19,737 nt of DNA. Source: Halovenus sp. GTDB taxonomy: Archaea > Halobacteriota > Halobacteria > Halobacteriales > Haloarculaceae. The stretch is from positions 1-19,737 of the forward strand of contig JAQCNG010000209.1 of assembly GCA_028275145.1 (NCBI GenBank), read 5' to 3'. How positions within the stretch are numbered: position 1 is the first letter of the stretch; every line of letters begins with the position of its first letter. The position numbers and the translations under genes were made by a program. The notes under the pieces are model-generated. The model saw only the letters and a list, made by a program, of their open reading frames with translations, did no database searches and was not told the DNA's origin. Of this stretch, positions 14,521 to 19,737 are shown piece by piece.

Positions 14521-15669
14521 ATGACAGAGGACTTCTACGAGGTACTCGGGGTTTCACGAGACGCCTCCGAGGAGGAGATAGAGCAGGCCTACCGCAAGGC
14601 TGTCCGGAAGTATCACCCGGACGTAAGCGACGACCCCGACGCCGAGGAGAAGTTCAAGAAGGCAAAAAAGGCAAAGGAGGTGCTCACCGACGAGCAGACG
14701 CGCGAACAGTACGAGCGACTCGGCCACGAGCGGTTCATCGAGGCCGAGAAACGCGGTGCGACCGGCGACCAGAGCGGGGCGGGCGGCGGGCGTGGCGACC
14801 CGTTCGGCGGCGGTGCCGGCCCGTTCGGTGATATGCAGGACATCTTCGAGGAGTTTTTCGGCGGGGACAGCAGCTCGCGCGAGCGTCCAAAGCGGGGCCG
14901 AGACCTGAAAACAGAGCTGACAATCGACCTCGAAACCGCCTACCACGGCACCGAGACGGAGGTGACCGTCACCCGGCCCGAGGCCTGCCCGGACTGCAAC
15001 GGGCAGGGCTACCCACCGGGGACCGACACCCGGACCTGTCCGGACTGCAACGGTCGCGGCCAGACCACACAGGTCAGACAGACCGCCTTTGGTCGGATGC
15101 AACAGCGCTCGACCTGCCGGCGGTGCGGGGGCGAGGGGACAATCTACGAGGAGTCCTGCTCGACCTGTCGCGGCGACGGCGTGGTGCGCAACCAGTCGAC
15201 GCTGGCGGTCGAGATTCCGGCCGGCATCCGGGACGGCCAGACGCTGCGGATGGACGGGGAGGGCGCGCCCGGCGAGGGCGCCGCGCGGAACGGCGACCTG
15301 CTCATCGAGATCGATATCGAGGACCACCCCGAGTTCGAGCGCGACGGTGACAACCTGGTCACACAGAAGGCAATCTCGTTCCCGCAGGCGGTCTTTGGCG
15401 ACACCGTCGAGGTCGATGCGATCGACGGGACCGTCGAGTTCGACCTGGCAGAGGGGACACAGAGCGGCGAGAGCTTCCGGCTGTCGGGAAAGGGGATGCC
15501 CCGACTGCGCGGGCGCGGCCAGGGTGACCTCTACGTTCAGGTGCAGGTGGTCACGCCGGATACGCTCAACGAGGAGCAACGCGAGGCGCTCGAACAGTTT
15601 GCCGAGGCCGGTGGCGAGGAGATTCAGGTCGAGCAGGGCTTTTTCGACCGCCTGCGCAACAGTCTGTGA
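14521..15669 (+). CDS. dnaJ: Chaperone DnaJ (type A Hsp40)
   Basis: 382 residues; delivers unfolded clients to DnaK and stimulates its ATPase. The J domain (1-68) has the essential HPD at 32-34. A Gly/Phe-rich region spans 85-115. The cysteine-rich zinc-binding domain has four repeats: C156PDC159NGQG, C173PDC176NGRG, C199RRC202GGEG and C213STC216RGDG, all complete. C-terminal substrate-binding domains follow (about 222-360), with the conserved KAISFPQAVFGDTVEVDAIDG stretch. The length is typical. I chose the ATG at 14521 because of the J-domain consensus and the box A; the longer frame from 14323 is not supported. The usual partners dnaK and grpE are not in the window, unlike many haloarchaeal layouts where they are close by. 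Confidence 0.95.
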   Translation: MTEDFYEVLGVSRDASEEEIEQAYRKAVRKYHPDVSDDPDAEEKFKKAKKAKEVLTDEQTREQYERLGHERFIEAEKRGATGDQSGAGGGRGDPFGGGAGPFGDMQDIFEEFFGGDSSSRERPKRGRDLKTELTIDLETAYHGTETEVTVTRPEACPDCNGQGYPPGTDTRTCPDCNGRGQTTQVRQTAFGRMQQRSTCRRCGGEGTIYEESCSTCRGDGVVRNQSTLAVEIPAGIRDGQTLRMDGEGAPGEGAARNGDLLIEIDIEDHPEFERDGDNLVTQKAISFPQAVFGDTVEVDAIDGTVEFDLAEGTQSGESFRLSGKGMPRLRGRGQGDLYVQVQVVTPDTLNEEQREALEQFAEAGGEEIQVEQGFFDRLRNSL

Positions 15670-15674
15670 GCCGG

Positions 15675-16454
15675 ATGGATACAATCGCTGCGCTCGTCGG
15701 GGCCGGACGGGAGCGAGCGGGCGTCGCCATCGACGCGGCCGACCGGAGTGCACCTTACAGCTACCAGGAGTTCTGTACGAACGTCTGGAAGGCGGGCAAC
15801 CTGCTCGGCCACTACAGCCACCCCGGCGGGAGCGTCGCCGTGATCCCCGGGTCGAAAGGGGCCGACAGCGAACCCGAGGCGTCCGGAGAGAGCGGTGACG
15901 GGTCGGCCCGGCACGCCGGGAGTGGCCGGAAGGGGTCGATAGACAGCGCCGACCCGGTGCTCGCGGCGCTTGGCGGGACGTTGCTCGGCACGACAGTGAC
16001 ACTCACACCGGAGACGCCCGTGGGGGCAGACGCGCTCGTGCGGCCGGCCGGAGCGGCGTGGCGCGAGGGCTCTCCCGCCCGGGCGGGGTGTACGGTGCTG
16101 GCCTACGGTGGGCCGCCGGAACCCTCGTCGGTCGAGCACTTCGAGGCGGCACTGTGGAGCGAGAACCCCATCGAACCGCCGGAGTCCGTCGAACCGGAGA
16201 CCCCGGCGGTGCGGGTCGGCGGCGAGACCCACACTCACGGTGAGTTGCTCGACGGGGCGGCCACGGCGGTCGACCGGCACAGTCTCGACGCGGAGAGCCG
16301 CGTGCTGCTCGCGGGTGACCTGCGTGATCCCGGTGTGCTGGTCGCGGGCGTGCTCGCGCCGCTGTCTGTCGGTGCAACGGTCGTGCTCGGGGACCAGCAG
16401 ACGACCGGAGAGGCCGAACTCGTGGTCGACGGGAGCGAGGGTCGAAAGGACTAA
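15675..16454 (+). CDS. Truncated adenylate-forming (ANL/acetyl-CoA synthetase-like) domain protein
   Basis: 259 residues. It resembles only the N-terminal part of acyl/acetyl-CoA synthetases: an opening YSYQEFCTNVWKAGNLLGHY (the usual 'which acyl group' strand-helix), then GGSVAVIPG, a DPVLAALGGTLLGTTVTLTP segment (normally the site enlarged by substrate choice), and THTHGELLDGAATAV with LSVGATVVLG near the end. The phosphate-binding Ser/Thr/Gly loop, the adenine-binding motifs and the whole C-terminal lid with its catalytic lysine are missing, so it is unlikely to be an active ligase. A low-complexity Ser/Gly/Glu insert occurs at about 62-95. It follows dnaJ by 5 nt; a GTG at 15666 overlapping the dnaJ stop is an alternative start. 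The function is unknown and the coupling to dnaJ is notable. Confidence 0.78.
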   Translation: MDTIAALVGAGRERAGVAIDAADRSAPYSYQEFCTNVWKAGNLLGHYSHPGGSVAVIPGSKGADSEPEASGESGDGSARHAGSGRKGSIDSADPVLAALGGTLLGTTVTLTPETPVGADALVRPAGAAWREGSPARAGCTVLAYGGPPEPSSVEHFEAALWSENPIEPPESVEPETPAVRVGGETHTHGELLDGAATAVDRHSLDAESRVLLAGDLRDPGVLVAGVLAPLSVGATVVLGDQQTTGEAELVVDGSEGRKD

Positions 16455-16478
16455 CCGCCGACGCGAGTATCCAGTGAC

Positions 16479-17054
16479 ATGAGCAACAAAGAGCCCGGGG
16501 AGTACTACACCGAGGACCGCTGGCAGAACTGGCTCGACAGACTCCGCGAGGAGGACCTCGACGCCGAGGAGGAGGACTCGGCGCGACTCCTGTTGAACCT
16601 GCAGGACGACACGGCAATCGCTGTGGCGAAGATACTCACCGACTACGAGGACGGCACCATCGACGGGGAGCGCGCGCTGGCCGAGCTGACCGACATCCAC
16701 GAGGTGGTCCTCGACGAGGTGTCGTTCGACGACGAGGAGACCGAGATGTTGCTCGACGGGGTTCAGACCTCACTGCTGTGTGTGCTGTACGCCGGCCAGG
16801 AGTTCGTCGCCGAGGGGCCGGCCGAGGGAACAATCCAGGAGTACATCGAGGCCGCCACCGCGGCCGAGGAGGAGGAGGACCTGGAGTCGGCGCTTGGCTA
16901 CTGTGTCCAGGCCGGGACACTGGTCGTCGACGGGCGGACACTCGACCTCGAGATGGCCGAGGAACTCGATTTCGGCCTGGTCGCCGAGTGGGTCAACGGA
17001 CTCGACAGCCTCCAGACCGCGATGAGCGACCCCGAGTTCGTCGAGGAGGAGTAA
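16479..17054 (+). CDS. DUF2150-type archaeal protein
   Basis: 191 residues, very acidic, no signal peptide or membrane segment. The opening EYYTEDRWQNWLDRLREEDL, the middle LLLNLQDDTAIAVAKILTDY and MLLDGVQTSLLCVLYAGQEF match the archaeal family DUF2150 as I recall it; no biochemical role is known. The protein is predicted to be almost entirely helical, with Glu-rich stretches. Three cysteines occur but not in a metal-binding pattern. It starts 24 nt after the ANL-like gene with no strong TATA box in the gap, so it is probably the third gene of the dnaJ transcript. A hairpin with a T-run follows the stop. Confidence 0.85.
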   Translation: MSNKEPGEYYTEDRWQNWLDRLREEDLDAEEEDSARLLLNLQDDTAIAVAKILTDYEDGTIDGERALAELTDIHEVVLDEVSFDDEETEMLLDGVQTSLLCVLYAGQEFVAEGPAEGTIQEYIEAATAAEEEEDLESALGYCVQAGTLVVDGRTLDLEMAEELDFGLVAEWVNGLDSLQTAMSDPEFVEEE

Positions 17055-17108
17055 CGGCTCCCGAACGACCCGCCCCGGTCCGTTTCGACCCCGGACGCTG
17101 TTGCTCGT

Positions 17109-17138
17109 CGAAGATCACTGAGATAATCTTCGAGTTTT
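17109..17138 (+). terminator. Hairpin plus T-run after the DUF2150-type gene
   Basis: CGAAGAT (17109-17115) pairs perfectly with ATCTTCG (17126-17132) around a 10-base loop and is followed by AGTTTT. It lies about 55 nt past the stop codon of 16479-17054. This is the best terminator-like sequence in the window. Confidence 0.5.
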
Positions 17139-17324
17139 CCGGTAGCGATTTTGAGACAAACAACAGACCGAAAGCGGCGCTGACACGTCGGCCAGCGGAT
17201 AGAACGGGCCCGTCTGGGGGGTCTCTCCGGCCACAGCGAGGGGGGAACTGTCGGCCTACCACCCCGGCGCTGTACGGGGCAACAACAGCACGACACTCGC
17301 CCATCCGCCGGAACACCAGGCGGA
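17139..17324. other. Non-coding gap between convergent genes
   Basis: No gene seen. A 5-bp stem CCCCG (17262-17266)/CGGGG (17275-17279) lies 46 nt downstream of the kinase gene stop on the minus strand and could help end its transcript. Nothing else is notable. Confidence 0.4.
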
Positions 17325-19640
17325 CTACCCCACCATCTCGACACCGGTGATCTCGAAGCGTGTGCCGCCGTCGGCACCCGCACAGACGTCGATATCCCAG
17401 CCGTGGGCCTCGACGACCTGTCGGACGATTGCCAGTCCGAGCCCGGTCCCACCAGTTTTCGAGGAGTAGCCGCTCTCGAACACCCGGTCGCGCTCCCCGT
17501 CGGGGATGCCGGGTCCGTCGTCGGCGATGTAGAAGCCACCGCCGTCCTCGAGGGGGCCGGCGGTCACCGTAACGGGTTCCCCGGCGTGTTCGACGGCGTT
17601 CCGGAAGAGGTTCTCGACGATGCTGGCGAGACGGCTGCTGTCCGCACGGACCGTACACCCGGCCTCGACGACCAGGTCGGCGTCTGTGGTGTCGACGTTC
17701 GTCCAGCACTGTGAGAGCAACTCCCCCAGGTCGACGGGTTCGGTCTCACCCACGGTCGAACCCTGTCTGGCGAGTTGCAACACGTCGTCGATGAGCTGGT
17801 CCATCCGGTCGAGTGACCGCTCGATAGCGGTGAGGTGGGGGCTGTCACAGTCGTTCGCGGCCAGTTCCAGACGCCCAGTGGCCACGCTCAGCGGGTTCCG
17901 GAGGTCGTGGGAGACGAAGCCCGCGAACTCGTCGAGCCGGTCGCGCTCGCGCTGGAGCTCCTGTTCTCTGTGCTGGAGCCGCTCGATCTGGTCGAGTCGT
18001 GCCAGCGCCGACTCGACGAGACTCGCCCAGAGTTCGACCCGGTGGCGGTCGCGCTCGTCGAACGCGGAGCGCTCGGTCGAGCCGATAGTCAGCAGTCCGT
18101 GCTCGCCGACCGGGACGATCACCTCGCTCTGTATCACCGACTCCGGGTTGTACCGCTCCTCGTGGGCGGCCACGTCGGAGACGAGACGGCTCTGCCCGCG
18201 GTCGAATGCCTCCCACGACAGCGACTGGGTGTCCGCCGAGTACGTCGGCGGCTCGTCGACGATATCCTGGCCCTGCTCGGTAATCGCAGCCGGTTCGAGC
18301 CGGGTCCGGTCGGCGTTGCTCAGCCACAGACCGGCGATGTCGAACTCGAAGGCCCGTTCGAGGCCCGTGATGGTAATCTCTGTTACCTCCTCGCGGTCGC
18401 TCGTCTCCAGGAGCCGACCGGTCGCCTTCTGGAGCTGGGTGACCGTGCTCGCGTGGGCGGCGAGTGACCGCTCGGCCGCCTTTCGCTCGGTGATGTCACG
18501 GGTCGAGGCGATGAGACCGTCAACCGGTGCGCGGCCGAGATAGTTCGTCGCCCGGCTCTCGAACCACCGGTACTCGCCGTCCACGGTCCGGAGCCGGAGC
18601 TCGACCTGAACGGTCTCCTCGGAGTCGGCGGACAGGAGGTGCTCGTACGCGGACACCGCGCGCGGTCTGTCCTCCGGGTGGATGTACTCTCTGGGTGACG
18701 TGCCGACCATGTTGGGCGGGTGTGAGTCGCTGAGGTGGTCGGGTGTCGGGCTCTGGTACTCGATTGTGCCCGACTCGCTCAGCACGGTGAGGATATCCGG
18801 CGAGTAATCGAGAAACGTCTCGCGGCGTTCGAGCTCCCGCGTCCGCTCTATCTCCGCGGTCACGTCGAGAATCGAGAACACCGCGCTCTCGACGGTGCCG
18901 TTCTCCCCGACGAGTGGCTCGCCGTAGATTTCGACGGTGCGGCGCTCCCCGTCGGGCCAGACGATGCCGTGTCGAACGCCCTCGGCCGGCTCGCCCGTGT
19001 TCGGCACGGACTGGAACGGCACCGACGCCTCCGGAATCCGGTCGCCATCCACGCCGGTAATCTCCCAGGGCAGGTCCCGGTAGGTCCGGTCGGTGTCTCC
19101 GGTTGGTTCGATGCCGAACTGTGTCTCCGCGCGCTGGTTCGCGAACAGCACCGCCCCGTTGTGGTCTATCCGGGCCACCGCCGCCGGAACGGTCTTTAGC
19201 GTCTGTTGCAGCTCCTGCAGTCGCTCGGCCGCCTGCTGTTCTGCCCGGTGTGCGTTCACGGCGTTCTCGACCCTGTTTATCAGTAGCTCGTACTGCTCTG
19301 TTCCGAACTCCTTCTGGAGATAGTCGGTGACACCCGCCGAGATTGCGTCGCTCGCGATCTGCTCGCTCCCCGTTCCCGTGAACAGGATAAACGGGAGCTC
19401 CGGACGGGCCTCCCGGACCGCCTCGAGAAACTCGAGCCCGTTCATCCCGGGCATCTCGTAGTCGGAGACGACACAGTCGGGGTGCTGGGTCCGGACCAGC
19501 TCCAGCCCCTCCTCTGCGCTCGTGGCCGTGACGACGTCGAACCGGCTGTCGCGCCGTTCGACCGTTCTTGCTGTCAACTCGGCAAACGACGGCTCGTCGT
19601 CGACGTGGAGAATACGGATGCGTTCAGAGCTACCCGACAT
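17325..19640 (-). CDS. Hybrid sensor histidine kinase: receiver-PAS-PAS-GAF-HisKA-HATPase
   Basis: 771 residues, cytoplasmic (no membrane helices). The N-terminal receiver (about 7-125) has the acidic pair D14-D15, phospho-acceptor D60 (VVSDYEMPGMNG), T88 and K110. The first PAS domain is about 143-270 and the second about 272-392, ending in the typical DITERKAAE. GAF spans about 395-550. The dimerisation and phosphotransfer helix has H578 (FVSHDLRNPLS). The ATPase domain has N-box N677-N681 (ENLFRNAVEH), DDGPGIPD, and FESGYSSKTGGTGLGLAI. All the residues needed for autophosphorylation are present. This receiver-first order is common in haloarchaea. No output regulator or DNA-binding domain lies nearby. 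The signal is unknown; soluble PAS and GAF domains suggest an internal cue such as redox, light or a small ligand. Upstream, an AATATTG string about 42 nt from the ATG is the only TATA-like candidate. Confidence 0.94.
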   Translation of the reverse strand: MSGSSERIRILHVDDEPSFAELTARTVERRDSRFDVVTATSAEEGLELVRTQHPDCVVSDYEMPGMNGLEFLEAVREARPELPFILFTGTGSEQIASDAISAGVTDYLQKEFGTEQYELLINRVENAVNAHRAEQQAAERLQELQQTLKTVPAAVARIDHNGAVLFANQRAETQFGIEPTGDTDRTYRDLPWEITGVDGDRIPEASVPFQSVPNTGEPAEGVRHGIVWPDGERRTVEIYGEPLVGENGTVESAVFSILDVTAEIERTRELERRETFLDYSPDILTVLSESGTIEYQSPTPDHLSDSHPPNMVGTSPREYIHPEDRPRAVSAYEHLLSADSEETVQVELRLRTVDGEYRWFESRATNYLGRAPVDGLIASTRDITERKAAERSLAAHASTVTQLQKATGRLLETSDREEVTEITITGLERAFEFDIAGLWLSNADRTRLEPAAITEQGQDIVDEPPTYSADTQSLSWEAFDRGQSRLVSDVAAHEERYNPESVIQSEVIVPVGEHGLLTIGSTERSAFDERDRHRVELWASLVESALARLDQIERLQHREQELQRERDRLDEFAGFVSHDLRNPLSVATGRLELAANDCDSPHLTAIERSLDRMDQLIDDVLQLARQGSTVGETEPVDLGELLSQCWTNVDTTDADLVVEAGCTVRADSSRLASIVENLFRNAVEHAGEPVTVTAGPLEDGGGFYIADDGPGIPDGERDRVFESGYSSKTGGTGLGLAIVRQVVEAHGWDIDVCAGADGGTRFEITGVEMVG

Positions 19641-19737
19641 ATATCAGACTGTTCAATTGTAGTGCGAGCGGGACAATCAATATTGTGTTTGTCGGACCTC
19701 GTGGCCCCGGCGTCGGGGCCTCACGCCTCCACTGTCG

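Overview
The window looks like a chromosomal segment of a haloarchaeon (class Halobacteria). The DNA is GC-rich with strong C/G at third codon positions, the proteins are very acidic, the lipoproteins carry twin-arginine signal peptides with a lipobox, and several genes have a TATA-like box A about 28 nt before the start codon, as in leaderless haloarchaeal transcripts. Several genes also look like haloarchaeal domain-of-unknown-function families (DUF5813, DUF5790, DUF2150). These family names come from recalled sequence resemblance, not a database search.

Layout. Positions 1-406 (minus) hold the 5' end of a solute-binding lipoprotein gene cut by the window edge. A DUF5813-type gene (612-1112, plus) converges on a TrkA-type NAD-binding K+ channel regulator and a stand-alone Lrp/AsnC ligand-binding (RAM) protein that overlap by one base (1118-2031, minus). 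Positions 2032-2570 contain no gene but hold a compact structured element (2276-2410): a 13-bp closing helix around four triloop hairpins. A DUF5790-type gene (2571-2963) and a small Tat lipoprotein gene (3142-3564, minus) follow.

Positions 3764-11425 are a peptide/nickel-type (Opp/Dpp) ABC importer locus: a substrate-binding lipoprotein, two permeases, two ATPases and a small acidic membrane protein. The permease and ATPase genes overlap by 1-4 nt. In the binding protein the C-terminal lobe appears to come before the N-terminal lobe, a circular permutation of the usual SBP_bac_5 order. The truncated lipoprotein at the left edge seems built the same way. The two genes carry matching minisatellite linkers in inverted orientation about 3.6 kb apart.

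Positions 11645-14272 (minus) encode the ribosome-rescue factor RqcH and a BCP/PrxQ-type peroxiredoxin. Divergent from these are dnaJ, a truncated adenylate-forming (ANL) domain protein and a DUF2150-type gene (14521-17054, plus): a protein-quality-control and stress neighbourhood. Positions 17325-19640 (minus) encode a hybrid sensor kinase with receiver, two PAS, GAF, HisKA and HATPase domains.

The points most worth a second look are the five-way-junction element, the permuted binding proteins with their inverted minisatellites, the split cysteine motif in DppF, and the truncated ANL protein following dnaJ. No tRNA, rRNA, CRISPR array or intact insertion sequence was seen.
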